Shown here in pieces: positions 19,585 to 29,235 of a stretch of DNA of 64,000 nt. The stretch is from contig NZ_JABZEO010000001.1 in the NCBI RefSeq assembly GCF_013385175.1, positions 248,001 to 312,000 of the forward strand, given 5' to 3'. Below the pieces are notes generated by a model that worked only from the letters and a program-made list of their open reading frames with translations, was not told the origin of the DNA and did no database searches. Origin of the DNA: Allochromatium humboldtianum (lineage in GTDB: Bacteria > Pseudomonadota > Gammaproteobacteria > Chromatiales > Chromatiaceae). Within the stretch, counting starts at the first letter, position 1; every line of letters starts with the position of its first letter. The position numbers and the translations under genes were made by a program.

Positions 19585-21552
19585 TCACGGTGCGGTAGTG
19601 GTGAAGGAGTGGGCCAGGGCGGCGAAATCGAGGTCCGGCAGCTTGAGGAAGAACTGTCCCTCGAAGGCTCCGTTCCAGTGCATGCCGTCAGGCAACTGGG
19701 GTGCGAGCTGGGAGCCAGGCGCGATCTCGGCGGGACGCAGCGGCAGCGGTCGTAGCTCTGAGACGCCACTGTAACCGAAGAGTCCGTAATTGGATTCAGC
19801 GCCATAGGGACCGGAGCGGCCGAGTAGGGCGCGTCTGGCCGCGCGTTCATCTTTTGGAAGGTTCGGCGAGGATTTCCAGGGTTCGTCGAAGGCTTCGAAC
19901 AGATGGATCTGCACACCCGTGGTCCGCGACCAGGTGACGGCCTCGCGCACGAAGGCGCTGGCTAGGGCCGGGTTGAAATAGCGCCGAGCGATGGCCAGAC
20001 CGCCATCGTCGAGTTGTGCGCCGGCGGTATCGAGCCGGTCGGCGATCGCGGCGAAGGCCGTGTCCGGACGGATCGGCGCTCCATCCTCGACATAGCCGGG
20101 CAGATTGAAGGCGATGCCGTCGGTGGGATGGCCGATCTCGCCGATCATGATCTCGATCGACCGCTCGCCGGCCAGCGTCCGGATCGTTCGTTCGAGCTGG
20201 CGCCATTTATGGCCGAGCTCACCCTGCTCGGGATCGAAATAGACCGACCACTGACCGTTTTGGGAAGCCGCTTCGACCGCCTCCGGACTGGGGTAGAGAT
20301 TCTCCATCACGCAATCCGACTCCGCGAGCAGGGCGGCGACCTCGCGTCCGAAGCGGGCGCGTGCCGGATCGTTCGCGTTCGGATCAGCCAGTCGAAAGCG
20401 ATGTCCGCGCGCACCGAGCCGCAGATCGAGTCCGGCGAAGGCCGCGCCCGGCGCCATCTGCGCTCTGGCGTACTTCAACATGGATGTGATCTGTTCGGTC
20501 GGACTCGGCTGTCCGTCCGGCCCGCTCCAGGGCTGGGCGTATTCGTTGGTGAGAATCAGATGGGTGACGGTCCCCGGAAAGCGTGCGTTGGCGACCTGGG
20601 CCTGGGCGAGCGCGGACAGGATCGCGAAGCGCATCCGGTCGTTCACCAGGGTGCCGGCGACCTGGATGTTGTCGACGCCGAGCTTGATCGTCAGCAGGCG
20701 CCGACCGGCCTGGGCGTTGATCTCAGCCGCCGCGAGTGCGATCTGGGCATTGGCGTCACCGGCGAAGAACCCGGGATTGAGCCGAGCTTCGGGGTCGGTC
20801 GGATTCGCCGGCTCGAACAATGCCTGATGGATGGCGACCACGCGCAGATCCTGTCCAGGCGTGCCGGCGGTCTCGACCCGAATGCGCTCGGGTGCGGGTC
20901 TGACATGGACGGCCATCGGCGGAAAGAGAAAGACCACATCGGTGGTCTCGCGTCTCTGATAGGGCGTGGTCTCGCCGGGACGGAGTTCGAGGAGGCGACG
21001 GTCGGTCCAGAACGGCAGGGCGACAGAGTCCCGTCCGTCGACCTGACGCCAGTAGCCGGCCTGAAAGCCCGTGCCATAGGTCGCGAGTGTCAGCGGCGCT
21101 CCGCCGGCAGCCTGGCGCAGGACATCGAGCTGTCGATAGACCGAGGCTGCGTGATCAACGCCGCTGACGGTCTGGGGTGTGCGATCCTCGAAGAAACGTG
21201 TCTTGGTGTGGCTCCAGGCGATGGCGTCCTGTCCGCGCAGTGCCTCGGGCTGAAAGGCCAGCGAACCTTCGGCCGAGACGTCCTGGAGCCGTCCCGCTTC
21301 GTCGAACGTCAGACGCAGGGTCTGGGTCGCCGCCCACAGCAAGCGGGCCGGATGCTCGACATCGATGCCGCCGACATAGCTGTTGAAGGCCGGCACATGG
21401 AAGTCTCCGGGCGCATAGGGGTTGTCCGGTCGTGCGCTCCAGTGTCCGACATAGGGCTGATAGGCCAGCCCCAGGATCGGCGTGTCCGCCGGTGCGATTC
21501 CAGTTGCAGCAAGACTCAGGGTAAGCAGCGCCATCGAGCGTCGAAGCCACAT
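19585..21552 (-). CDS. Exported glycoside hydrolase family 17-like protein
   Basis: A 655-residue protein. ATG 21552 begins a signal peptide (ending near GIAPA). The C-terminal half looks like a GH17-type TIM barrel: a candidate acid/base Glu337 in LILTNEY, a candidate nucleophile Glu472 in GEIGHPTDG, then FEAFDEPWK and ESNYGLFG, all GH17-like. The 135-residue gap between the two Glu suits GH17 beta-1,3-glucanases. The N-terminal 280 residues, including a beta-rich region, are not recognised. It may act on a periplasmic or extracellular beta-glucan. The longer frame up to 21981 is shadow of the Smr gene and is rejected. Confidence 0.72.
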   Translation of the reverse strand: MWLRRSMALLTLSLAATGIAPADTPILGLAYQPYVGHWSARPDNPYAPGDFHVPAFNSYVGGIDVEHPARLLWAATQTLRLTFDEAGRLQDVSAEGSLAFQPEALRGQDAIAWSHTKTRFFEDRTPQTVSGVDHAASVYRQLDVLRQAAGGAPLTLATYGTGFQAGYWRQVDGRDSVALPFWTDRRLLELRPGETTPYQRRETTDVVFLFPPMAVHVRPAPERIRVETAGTPGQDLRVVAIHQALFEPANPTDPEARLNPGFFAGDANAQIALAAAEINAQAGRRLLTIKLGVDNIQVAGTLVNDRMRFAILSALAQAQVANARFPGTVTHLILTNEYAQPWSGPDGQPSPTEQITSMLKYARAQMAPGAAFAGLDLRLGARGHRFRLADPNANDPARARFGREVAALLAESDCVMENLYPSPEAVEAASQNGQWSVYFDPEQGELGHKWRQLERTIRTLAGERSIEIMIGEIGHPTDGIAFNLPGYVEDGAPIRPDTAFAAIADRLDTAGAQLDDGGLAIARRYFNPALASAFVREAVTWSRTTGVQIHLFEAFDEPWKSSPNLPKDERAARRALLGRSGPYGAESNYGLFGYSGVSELRPLPLRPAEIAPGSQLAPQLPDGMHWNGAFEGQFFLKLPDLDFAALAHSFTTTAP

Positions 21553-21571
21553 GCCGAGCCACCGTCCCCGC

Positions 21572-22126
21572 TCAGTCCATGCGCGCCCTGGACGCCTTGT
21601 TGGGATTACGCAGCAGCACATAGACCGCTCCGGTTCCGCCATCACGACGGGTCGCCGAACAGAAGGCCAGCACCTGATCATAGAGTCTGAGCCAGTAGTT
21701 GACCTTGCTCTTGAGCACGGGCGCACGTCCGCTGGAACGATAACCCTTGCCGTGGATGATGCGCGCGCAACGCACCCGCCGATGGGCGCATTCTGTGAGG
21801 AACTCGGCCAGGATCTGACGCGCGTGCTCAGCCTGGAGTCCATGCAGATCGACCTCCAGCCCGACCGGAAAGGCCCCGCGCTGGAGGTCGGCGAGCACCC
21901 GGTTCTGGACGCCGGGGCGCGCGAAGAACAGATAGTCGTGGGTCTCGACCTCGGACTCGGCGAGCGCGACCCGCTCGTCACCTTCCGGCGCCTCGATCGG
22001 GCGCGGACGGGGCACCGGCGGCGGACGGCGGCGAAAGGGCTCGGTGCTCTCGAACGACAAAGGCTCGGCGTCCTCGACCTGTTCGCGGAAGAGCTGGCGG
22101 TCGGCGTCCTGGAGTGTGGGTTTCAT
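21572..22126 (-). CDS. Smr-domain protein (SmrA/YdaL-like)
   Basis: A 184-residue protein with a Pro/Arg-rich N-terminal linker (about 30-50) and a C-terminal Smr domain (about 85-180): [11 protein letters not shown], the nuclease-type [17 protein letters not shown], and [20 protein letters not shown]. Stand-alone Smr proteins act as endonucleases on RNA or branched DNA; in E. coli SmrB cleaves mRNA at collided ribosomes. ATG 22126 is favoured since it begins the conserved [10 protein letters not shown] region; 22180 is possible. It diverges from surE. Confidence 0.87.
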   Translation of the reverse strand: MKPTLQDADRQLFREQVEDAEPLSFESTEPFRRRPPPVPRPRPIEAPEGDERVALAESEVETHDYLFFARPGVQNRVLADLQRGAFPVGLEVDLHGLQAEHARQILAEFLTECAHRRVRCARIIHGKGYRSSGRAPVLKSKVNYWLRLYDQVLAFCSATRRDGGTGAVYVLLRNPNKASRARMD

Positions 22127-22262
22127 CGGCTGGATTGGGGCTGTCTGGGCACGCTTGGGGAGCGAGTATAGCCGCCCCACGATCGGTCGACGATGTCGGG
22201 ATGCCCGATCAGCGTCCGTAGAGTATGATCCTCGGCGATACCAAGAGACTCGCGAAGAAACG

Positions 22263-23012
22263 ATGAAAATCCTTGTCAGTAACGACGACGGCTATCAGTC
22301 ACCCGGCTTGATCGTGTTGGCCGAGGCCCTGACGGCCCTGGGCGAGGTGGTGGTCGTGGCCCCCGAACGCGACCGCAGCGGCGCGAGCAACTCGCTCACG
22401 CTCGACCGACCGCTACGCGCCAAGCGCATGCCCAACGGTTTCATCCAGGTCGACGGCACACCGACCGACTGTGTGCATCTGGCGCTCACCGGATTGCCCT
22501 CAATCGAGCCGGACATCGTGGTCTCCGGCATCAATCATGGCCAGAATCTGGGTGACGATGTGCTCTACTCGGGCACGGTCGCCGCCGCCACCGAGGGGCG
22601 CTTTCTGGGACTGCCTTCGATCGCGGTCTCCATGGCTTCGAGTGCGCCCCAGCACCTCGACACCGCCGCGCGCGTGGCGGTCCAGTTGGTCGAGCGTCTG
22701 CGTCAGAACCCGCTCGAATCCAACATCATCCTCAACGTCAACGTCCCGGATCGGCCCTATGCCGAACTCCAGGGCTTCAAGGCCACGCGGCTGGGACATC
22801 GGCACAAGGCCGAGTCGGTGGTCGAGGCCCGCGATCCGCGCGGCCGGCTCATCTACTGGATCGGACCGGCCGGTCCCGAACAGGACGCCGGACCCGGCAC
22901 GGACTTCGACGCCGTGCGCTCGGGCTTTGTCTCGATCACGCCGCTACAGGTCGACCTGACCCGCCATTCAGCCCTGGAGTCGCTCGGTTCCTGGCTGACC
23001 GGATGCCTGTGA
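22263..23012 (+). CDS. surE: 5'/3'-nucleotidase (survival protein)
   Basis: A 249-residue metal-dependent phosphatase for nucleoside monophosphates and short polyphosphates. Metal ligands are in [13 protein letters not shown] (Asp8, Asp9) with the later [19 protein letters not shown] region (Asn and Ser ligands). ATG 22263 gives the exact SurE N terminus; length is near the E. coli 253. It heads the canonical surE-pcm-nlpD-rpoS operon and overlaps pcm by 10 bases. Confidence 0.96.
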   Translation: MKILVSNDDGYQSPGLIVLAEALTALGEVVVVAPERDRSGASNSLTLDRPLRAKRMPNGFIQVDGTPTDCVHLALTGLPSIEPDIVVSGINHGQNLGDDVLYSGTVAAATEGRFLGLPSIAVSMASSAPQHLDTAARVAVQLVERLRQNPLESNIILNVNVPDRPYAELQGFKATRLGHRHKAESVVEARDPRGRLIYWIGPAGPEQDAGPGTDFDAVRSGFVSITPLQVDLTRHSALESLGSWLTGCL

Positions 23013-23680
23013 TGACCGCGACCCTGCTCGATCCGGGCATTGGCATGACCTCCAGGCGCACGCGCGAGCGCCTGATCCAGCGTCTGATGGACGCCGGGAT
23101 CGACTCACCCGAGGTGCTGCGCGTGATGCGCGAGTTGCCGCGTCATCTGTTCGTCGACGAGGCGCTCGCCAGCCGTGCCTACGAGGACTCGGCGCTACCG
23201 ATCGGACATGGTCAGACCCTCTCCCAACCCTATACCGTGGCGCGCATGACCCAGGCCCTGCTGGAGCACGGTACGCCCGACACCGTGCTGGAGATCGGCA
23301 CCGGCTCAGGGTTCCAGACCGCCGTTCTGGCTTCGCTGGTGCGGCGCGTCTACACCGTCGAGCGCGTCGGCGAGCTGTTCGAGCGCGCTCAGGAACGGCT
23401 CGGCGCGTTGAAGATGCGCAATGTCCGCTATCGTCATGGCGACGGCGCCCAGGGCTGGCCCGAGTACGCGCCCTATCAGGCCATCATGGTGACCGCCGCC
23501 CCGCGAGGCATCCCGCGTGCGCTCGCCGAGCAGCTCGCGCCCGGCGGGATCATGGTGCTGCCGATCGGCGAGGGACCGCGCCAGAGTCTGGTGCGGCTGG
23601 TGCGGCTGGCGCGCGGCGGCTTCGGTCACGAGATCCTGGAACCGGCCAGCTTCGTACCCCTGCTGGCTGGAGTCGCCTGA
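23003..23680 (+). CDS. pcm: Protein-L-isoaspartate O-methyltransferase
   Basis: A 225-residue SAM enzyme that repairs isoaspartyl damage. [30 protein letters not shown] is the family's substrate region (key residues quoted in part), followed by motif [17 protein letters not shown] and a closing [17 protein letters not shown] 23003 lies inside the surE end; ATG 23012 is an in-frame alternative. Confidence 0.95.
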   Translation: MPVMTATLLDPGIGMTSRRTRERLIQRLMDAGIDSPEVLRVMRELPRHLFVDEALASRAYEDSALPIGHGQTLSQPYTVARMTQALLEHGTPDTVLEIGTGSGFQTAVLASLVRRVYTVERVGELFERAQERLGALKMRNVRYRHGDGAQGWPEYAPYQAIMVTAAPRGIPRALAEQLAPGGIMVLPIGEGPRQSLVRLVRLARGGFGHEILEPASFVPLLAGVA

Positions 23681-23772
23681 ATCCGGGACGCGCCGCCCGA
23701 TGCGCCTGGGAGTCCTGACTGGATGATGGGAGCCTCGACCTGATCTTGTTCCATCCGCGATCGACCCCAGCT

Positions 23773-24690
23773 ATGAGCCGAGACGAACCGCGCGACACGC
23801 GGATGCCGGTCGTCCCGTCGCTGCTGGGGCTGGCCCTGACGCTGCTGATCGCCGGTTGTGCCTCCAGAACGTCGGAATCGCTCCATGGCCGATACTGGTC
23901 CGGTCCGGCGCCCGACGGCTATTATCTGGTCCGAAGCGGCGACAGTCTCGGTCTGATCGCGCAGCGACTCGGGATCGATCAGCGTCGACTCGTGCGCTGG
24001 AATCGGCTGGAGCCGCCTTACACCATCTATGCCGATACCCTGTTGCGGATCGCGCCGCCGGATGATCGCTCGCCCAAGGGGGTGCGCAAACCGCCGGCGC
24101 CCCTGCTCGCGGACGCGCCCCGGACGGCCCCGAGCGAGGTCTCCACGCCGACCGACCAGCCCGAGACGGGTCGGACTCCCGTGAACCGGACCGCTGAGCA
24201 GACGCCCAAGACCGAAACGCCCCAGGCGACCAAGGCCGCCAAACCTCGGGCAAGATCGCGTCCCGCCGCCAGGACGCCGACACGCGAGGGGCCGGGCAGC
24301 CGGCGCGGCCCCTCGGGCGTGGACTGGGAATGGCCGCTCACCGGCCCGCTGGTGCAGACCTACAGCGAGGGCGATCGTACCCGACACGCGATCCGCATCG
24401 GCGGTCGGTCGGGAGATCAGGTCAAGTCCGCCGCCGACGGTCGGGTCGTCTACAGCGGGAGTGGACTCAAGGGATACGGCAACCTTATCATCGTCAAACA
24501 CAGTGAAAAGTATCTGAGCGCGTATGGCTTCAACCGCCGGCTGTTGGTCACGGAGGGCGAGCGTGTGAATCGGGGGCAGGTCGTGGCCGAGGTCGGGCAG
24601 GGCGCGGATGGCGCCTATCTGCTGCATTTCGAGGTTCGTCGTCATGGCCAAGCCGTCGACCCGATCCTCTATCTGCCCGCGCGCCCTTGA
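23773..24690 (+). CDS. nlpD: Outer-membrane lipoprotein NlpD, amidase activator
   Basis: A 305-residue lipoprotein. Lipobox LLIAGC (Cys near residue 29), a LysM domain (YYLVRSGDSLGLIAQRLGI), a Pro/Thr/Lys-rich linker (about 95-180), and a C-terminal LytM/M23-like domain. The zinc ligands of active LytM enzymes are not kept (RHAIRIGG where the HxxxD ligand should be), so it should activate an amidase (AmiC in E. coli) rather than cut peptidoglycan itself. ATG 23773 is used; 23746 is an alternative. In E. coli a promoter inside nlpD drives rpoS. Confidence 0.93.
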   Translation: MSRDEPRDTRMPVVPSLLGLALTLLIAGCASRTSESLHGRYWSGPAPDGYYLVRSGDSLGLIAQRLGIDQRRLVRWNRLEPPYTIYADTLLRIAPPDDRSPKGVRKPPAPLLADAPRTAPSEVSTPTDQPETGRTPVNRTAEQTPKTETPQATKAAKPRARSRPAARTPTREGPGSRRGPSGVDWEWPLTGPLVQTYSEGDRTRHAIRIGGRSGDQVKSAADGRVVYSGSGLKGYGNLIIVKHSEKYLSAYGFNRRLLVTEGERVNRGQVVAEVGQGADGAYLLHFEVRRHGQAVDPILYLPARP

Positions 24691-24709
24691 ACAGTTCGTC
24701 CCGCGCGCC

Positions 24710-24714
24710 GGAGG
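24710..24714 (+). promoter_or_regulatory. Ribosome binding site deciding the rpoS start
   Basis: GGAGG ends directly at the first candidate ATG (24715) but sits six bases before ATG 24721, favouring 24721. Confidence 0.6.
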
Positions 24715-24720
24715 ATGTGG

Positions 24721-25737
24721 ATGTCGAGCGCCAAAGACCGCGAGACCCCTGACAATCTGTCCGAGATCGATAGCGAATCCCTGCCGCTGCTGGACGGGGA
24801 TTCGGACTCCATCGATTCCGATGACTCCGACTCGGACGATCTCAAGCTGCTCGACGGCGACTCGTCGAGCGCCGCCGAAGAGCGCCCCATCGAGGCCTCC
24901 GAGGCCGATTTCGATGCCACCCGGATCTATCTCAACGAGATCGGCGAATCCCGGCTCCTGACCGCCGAGGAGGAGATCCATTTCGCCCGACTCGCCCAGG
25001 CCGGCGACAATGCGGCGCGTCAGCGCATGATCGTGTGCAACCTGCGCCTGGTGGTCAAGATCGCGCGGCGCTATCTCAATCGCGGGCTGCCGCTGCTGGA
25101 TCTGATCGAGGAGGGCAACCTCGGGCTGATCCGGGCGGTCGAGAAGTTCGACCCCGAGCGCGGCTTTCGCTTCTCGACCTATGCGACCTGGTGGATCCGC
25201 CAGACCATCGAACGCGCGATCATGAATCAGACGCGCACCGTGCGCCTGCCGATCCATGTGGTCAAGGAGATCAACATCTATCTCAAGGCGTCGCGCACGC
25301 TCGCGCAGAGCCTGGATCATGATCCGACCTCCGAGGACATCGCCCAGTTGCTCGACCGTCCGATCAACGAGGTCAAGCGGATGCTGGGCCTCAACGAGCG
25401 TATCACCTCGGTCGACACGCCCTACAGCAAGGACGCAGACAAGCCGCTGGTCGACATGCTCCAGGACGACGGCTCCAGCGATCCCACCGATCGCATCCAG
25501 GACGACGACATCCACGTCAACATCGAGCACTGGCTCGGGCTGCTCAACGAGAAACAGCGCGAGGTGGTCGAGCGGCGTTTCGGTCTGCACGGCTACGAGA
25601 ACTCGACGCTCGAAAGCGTCGCGCGCGAGCTGGGCGTCACTCGCGAGCGTGTGCGTCAGATCCAGATGGACGCCCTGCGCCGGTTGCGCGATATCCTCGA
25701 AAGCGAAGGGTTTTCGGTCGAGTCTTTCTTCAAATAA
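24721..25737 (+). CDS. rpoS: RNA polymerase sigma factor RpoS (sigma-38)
   Basis: A 338-residue stationary-phase and general-stress sigma factor. After an Asp/Ser-rich N-terminal tail (about 10-55, unusually acidic), region 1.2 begins at TRIYLNEIG; region 2 holds [22 protein letters not shown] and [16 protein letters not shown]; region 3 includes [11 protein letters not shown]; region 4 ends with [20 protein letters not shown]. Position directly after nlpD supports RpoS over RpoD or RpoH. Start 24721 is set by the GGAGG spacing. Confidence 0.95.
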   Translation: MSSAKDRETPDNLSEIDSESLPLLDGDSDSIDSDDSDSDDLKLLDGDSSSAAEERPIEASEADFDATRIYLNEIGESRLLTAEEEIHFARLAQAGDNAARQRMIVCNLRLVVKIARRYLNRGLPLLDLIEEGNLGLIRAVEKFDPERGFRFSTYATWWIRQTIERAIMNQTRTVRLPIHVVKEINIYLKASRTLAQSLDHDPTSEDIAQLLDRPINEVKRMLGLNERITSVDTPYSKDADKPLVDMLQDDGSSDPTDRIQDDDIHVNIEHWLGLLNEKQREVVERRFGLHGYENSTLESVARELGVTRERVRQIQMDALRRLRDILESEGFSVESFFK

Positions 25738-25877
25738 GCATTGACGATTCGCGGGTTGACTTTCGACACGCGATCCATTGAGATTCGCCGATCGACGCCG
25801 CCGGATCGCGGTCGCCTCGTTCCAGGCCGGATGGCCTCCTTGCCTTCGTGCTGTGTCCAATGGTTTCGGGAGGGTCC

Positions 25878-27311
25878 ATGCAAGCCAGTCTGGAGCAGAA
25901 GTACAATTTCGATATCGTGCGCTGGTTCACGATCATGGCCGTGGTCTATCTGGTCCTGGGCGCGGGCTTCGGTGTCTACATCGCCTCGGAACTGGCCTGG
26001 CCGTTCCTGAACTTCGACAGTCCCTATCTCTCCTTCGGGCGGCTGCGACCGCTGCACACCAACACCGTCATCTTCGCCTTTGGCGGCTGTACCCTGATGG
26101 CCACGGCCTTCTATTCGGTCCAGCGCACCTGCGGGGTGCGGCTCTGGAGCGACAAGCTGGCGCGCTTCACCTTCTGGGGCTGGAACGCGGTCATCGTGCT
26201 CGCTGTCCTCACGCTCCCCCTGGGGCTGACCCAGTCGAAGGAATACGCCGAGCTGGAATGGCCGATCGACATCCTGATCGCCGTCGTCTGGCTGGCCTTC
26301 ACCTTCAACTTCATCATGACCATCGCCATCCGGAAGTCCTCGCACATCTATGTGTCGAACTGGTTCTTCCTCGGCATGATGATCATGATCGTCTATCTGC
26401 ATGTCGTGAACAGCCTGGCGATCCCGGTCGGACTCTTCAAGTCCTACTCGATCTTCTCCGGGGTGCAGGACGCCATGATCCAGTGGTGGTGGGGGCACAA
26501 CGCGGTCGGCTTCTATCTGACCGCCGGCTTCCTCGGCATCATGTACTACTTCGTGCCCAAGCAGGCGGGGCGTCCGGTCTATTCCTACCGGCTGTCGGTG
26601 ATCCACTTCTGGGCGCTGATGTTCGGCTATGTCTGGCTCGGTGCGCATCATCTGCAATACACGGCGCTGCCGGACTGGACCGGCTCGCTGGGGGCGGCGA
26701 TCTCGCTGGCCATGATCATTCCGTCCTGGGGCGGGGCGGTGAACGGCATGATGACGCTGTCCGGCGCCTGGGACCGGCTGCGCACCGACTATGTGCTGCG
26801 CTTCCTGATCATGGCGCTCGCCTTCTATGCCATGTCGACCTTCGAGGGGCCGGTGATGGCGCTCAAGAGCGTCAACGCGCTCTCGCATTACACCGACTGG
26901 ACCATCGGCCATGTGCATTCGGGTGCACTCGGCTGGGTGGCCGGGATCTCGATCGGGGCCATCTACCATCTGATGACGCGGCTCTATCACACTGAGATGT
27001 TCTCCGAGCGCCTGATCAACCTGCATTTCTGGACCGCGACCATCGGCACCGTGATCTACATCGTCGCCATGTGGGTGTCCGGGATCATGCAGGGGTTGAT
27101 GTGGCGCGCCTATGACGAGTACGGCACCCTGGCCTATACCTTCGTCGAGTCGGTCGATGCCATGCATCCCTATTACGCCATGCGCGCCGTCGGCGGCGGA
27201 CTCTTCCTGTTCGGCGCGGCGGTGATGCTGTTCAACGTGCTCATGACCGTGCGCAAATCCGTCGTCGAGGGTCGCCTGCAACAGGCGCGCGCCCTCCCGG
27301 CCATGGCCTGA
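25878..27311 (+). CDS. ccoN: Cytochrome c oxidase cbb3-type, subunit I
   Basis: A 477-residue haem-copper oxidase core with 12 membrane helices that binds low-spin haem b, haem b3 and CuB and reduces oxygen to water at low O2. Conserved His residues are visible in [42 protein letters not shown] (His, Tyr) and [14 protein letters not shown] 25878 follows a GGGAGGG site. The 140 bases upstream hold TTGACT (25756-25761) and a weak -10; I found no full FNR box. Head of ccoNOQPGHIS. Confidence 0.96.
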   Translation: MQASLEQKYNFDIVRWFTIMAVVYLVLGAGFGVYIASELAWPFLNFDSPYLSFGRLRPLHTNTVIFAFGGCTLMATAFYSVQRTCGVRLWSDKLARFTFWGWNAVIVLAVLTLPLGLTQSKEYAELEWPIDILIAVVWLAFTFNFIMTIAIRKSSHIYVSNWFFLGMMIMIVYLHVVNSLAIPVGLFKSYSIFSGVQDAMIQWWWGHNAVGFYLTAGFLGIMYYFVPKQAGRPVYSYRLSVIHFWALMFGYVWLGAHHLQYTALPDWTGSLGAAISLAMIIPSWGGAVNGMMTLSGAWDRLRTDYVLRFLIMALAFYAMSTFEGPVMALKSVNALSHYTDWTIGHVHSGALGWVAGISIGAIYHLMTRLYHTEMFSERLINLHFWTATIGTVIYIVAMWVSGIMQGLMWRAYDEYGTLAYTFVESVDAMHPYYAMRAVGGGLFLFGAAVMLFNVLMTVRKSVVEGRLQQARALPAMA

Positions 27312-27328
27312 TCGGGAGGAGTATCGAC

Positions 27329-28129
27329 ATGAGCGACAGAGCCAAGGTTCGCGTCAAGAGCTTTCAGGAATGGCTGGAGGTCAACATCTGGGGCCTGCTG
27401 ATCGCCACCGCGCTGGTGCTTTCGGTGGGTGGACTGGTCGAGATCGTGCCCCTGTTCTATCTGAAGAACACTATGGAGCACAACGCCTTCCCCGAGATCG
27501 TCTGGGACAAGGCGGGCAAGGAACCCATCGTCACTCTGGATGACGCCGGCAAGGTGAAATGGAACTGGCAGCCGGGCGACGGTGTGCGGCCCTACACGGC
27601 GCTGGAGCTGGCCGGGCGCGACATTTATCAGCGCGAGGGCTGCTATCTCTGCCATTCGCAGATGATCCGGCCCTTCCGCGACGAGAAGGAGCGCTACGGG
27701 CATTATTCGCTTGCCTCCGAATCCATGTTCGACCATCCCTTCCAATGGGGCTCGAAGCGCACCGGCCCGGATCTGGCGCGCGTCGGCGGCAAGTATTCCG
27801 ACGACTGGCAGCGCCGGCATCTGTACGATCCGCGTTCGTTGGTGCCCGAGTCGGTGATGCCCAGCTATCCCTGGCTCGACGAGACGGCGGCTGATCCGGA
27901 CATGTCGCTGCGGGTGTTCGGCTTCACGCTCTGGCCGGCCGGGACCGGTTCGCGGATGCAGCGTCACATGCGGGGAATGCAACAGGTCGGCGTGCCCTAT
28001 ACGGAGGCCGACATCGCCGCCGCCGAGTTCCTGCTCGAAGGCAAGACCGAGATGGATGCCCTGGTGGCCTATCTCCAGGTGCTCGGCACCATGGTCAAGC
28101 TCGATGACGCCAAGGCCTATCGTGAATAG
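27329..28129 (+). CDS. ccoO: Cytochrome c oxidase cbb3-type, subunit II (mono-haem)
   Basis: A 266-residue membrane-anchored cytochrome c: one N-terminal helix (about 18-42), then a periplasmic haem domain with CYLCHSQ near 109-115 and a Met axial ligand candidate (VMPSYPWL). It passes electrons to CcoN. Separated from ccoN by 17 bases and overlapping ccoQ. Confidence 0.96.
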   Translation: MSDRAKVRVKSFQEWLEVNIWGLLIATALVLSVGGLVEIVPLFYLKNTMEHNAFPEIVWDKAGKEPIVTLDDAGKVKWNWQPGDGVRPYTALELAGRDIYQREGCYLCHSQMIRPFRDEKERYGHYSLASESMFDHPFQWGSKRTGPDLARVGGKYSDDWQRRHLYDPRSLVPESVMPSYPWLDETAADPDMSLRVFGFTLWPAGTGSRMQRHMRGMQQVGVPYTEADIAAAEFLLEGKTEMDALVAYLQVLGTMVKLDDAKAYRE

Positions 28130-28340
28130 CCTCATCGAGTATTTCGCGACCGACTGGGAGGCGATGACGGTCAACGACTGGATCGGCACCATCCTGACCG
28201 TCGTCATCTTTCTGCTGATGATCCTGGCCTATTTTCAGGTCTTTCGTCCCAAGAACCGGGAGTCGCTCGAATCCAGGAAGCACATCCCGTTCGAGGACGA
28301 GGACGACGCGCCCTCCGGAGATCACGATGGCCGACCATAA
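28122..28340 (+). CDS. ccoQ: Cytochrome c oxidase cbb3-type, subunit CcoQ
   Basis: A small single-helix protein of up to 72 residues (helix [18 protein letters not shown]) ending in an acidic tail; CcoQ stabilises the oxidase. GTG 28122 overlaps the ccoO stop by eight bases. ATG 28164 (58 residues, MTVNDWIG) resembles the usual CcoQ start and is a serious alternative, although its GGAGG is only two bases away. Overlaps ccoP by 14 bases. Confidence 0.85.
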   Translation: MNSLIEYFATDWEAMTVNDWIGTILTVVIFLLMILAYFQVFRPKNRESLESRKHIPFEDEDDAPSGDHDGRP

Positions 28341-29226
28341 TCCCTTTCCAGGCGAGAACAACACCGGGCATGTCTGGGACGACAACATCCGCGAGCTGAA
28401 GAATCCGCCGCCGCGCTGGTGGATGCAGGGGTTCTGGCTGTCGATCATCTGGGTCGTCGGCTATTCGATCCTCTATCCGACCTGGCCGGTCGGTGACGAT
28501 GCCAATCGCGGCCTGCTCGGCTGGACCCAGATCAAAGAGTACGAGCAGGGCGTCGAGCGCATCGAGGCCAAGCGCGCCGAATTCGAGGACCGGATCCGCG
28601 AGTTGAGCGCCGATCAGATCCTGGCCGATCCGGGGCTGAAGCAGTACACACTGGCCTCGGCCAAGGTGCTGTTCGGCGACAACTGCGCCGCCTGTCACGG
28701 CAGCGGCGGGCAGGGCAATCCGGGCTATCCGGTGCTCGCCGACGACGACTGGCTCTATGGCGGCACCACGGCCAAGCTCACCGAGACCATCACGGGCGGG
28801 CGTCAGTCGCTGATGCCGGCGCACAAGACCATCCTCACCGAGCCCGAGGTCGATACGCTCGCCCACTGGGTCGTCCAGATGAACGAGACCGGCGGCGAGG
28901 GCGGGAGCGAGGCCGGCTGGACGCTCTTCAAGACCAAGGGCTGTGTGGCCTGTCATGGTCAGACCGCCAACGGCCATGTGGTCGACCTGCCCAATGGCGA
29001 CTTCATCGGCGTGGGCGCAGCCAATCTGCGCGACGGTATCTGGCGCTTCGAGCCGGGTGGTTTCGAAAGTGCGCGTCACACCATCCTCTATGGCGTCAAC
29101 CAGAAGGACGTCCCCGAGAGCCGCAATGCCGTGATGCCCGCCTTTGCCGAGCCGGCGGGCAAACTCAGCGAGCAGGACATCAAGAAGCTGGTCGTCTATG
29201 TCCATTCGCTCGGTGGCGGGATGTGA
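28327..29226 (+). CDS. ccoP: Cytochrome c oxidase cbb3-type, subunit III (di-haem)
   Basis: A 299-residue membrane-anchored di-haem cytochrome c: NTGHVWDDNIRELKNPPPRWW (key residues quoted in part), a membrane helix (about 37-55), then haem sites CAACHG (near 120) and CVACHG (near 208), with Met ligand candidates in SLMPAHK and AVMPAFAEP. It is the electron entry point of cbb3 oxidase. Confidence 0.96.
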   Translation: MADHNPFPGENNTGHVWDDNIRELKNPPPRWWMQGFWLSIIWVVGYSILYPTWPVGDDANRGLLGWTQIKEYEQGVERIEAKRAEFEDRIRELSADQILADPGLKQYTLASAKVLFGDNCAACHGSGGQGNPGYPVLADDDWLYGGTTAKLTETITGGRQSLMPAHKTILTEPEVDTLAHWVVQMNETGGEGGSEAGWTLFKTKGCVACHGQTANGHVVDLPNGDFIGVGAANLRDGIWRFEPGGFESARHTILYGVNQKDVPESRNAVMPAFAEPAGKLSEQDIKKLVVYVHSLGGGM

Positions 29227-29235
29227 CGTCTGGAT

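Noticed and set aside
19585-21981. An N-terminal extension of the GH17-like protein to 21981.
   Set aside because: The extra 143 residues are Ser/Arg-rich shadow of the Smr gene and would bury the signal peptide.
24721-25737. Assignment of the sigma factor as RpoD or RpoH.
   Set aside because: Length, absence of the long region 1.1 and insert, and the nlpD-rpoS order point to RpoS.
23626-25860. A 744-codon minus-strand frame opposite nlpD and rpoS.
   Set aside because: Antisense to a canonical operon; low-complexity Arg/Gly/Gln content.
25738-25877. A possible FNR site upstream of ccoN.
   Set aside because: TTGAC half-sites occur, but no TTGAT-N4-ATCAA-like dyad is present.
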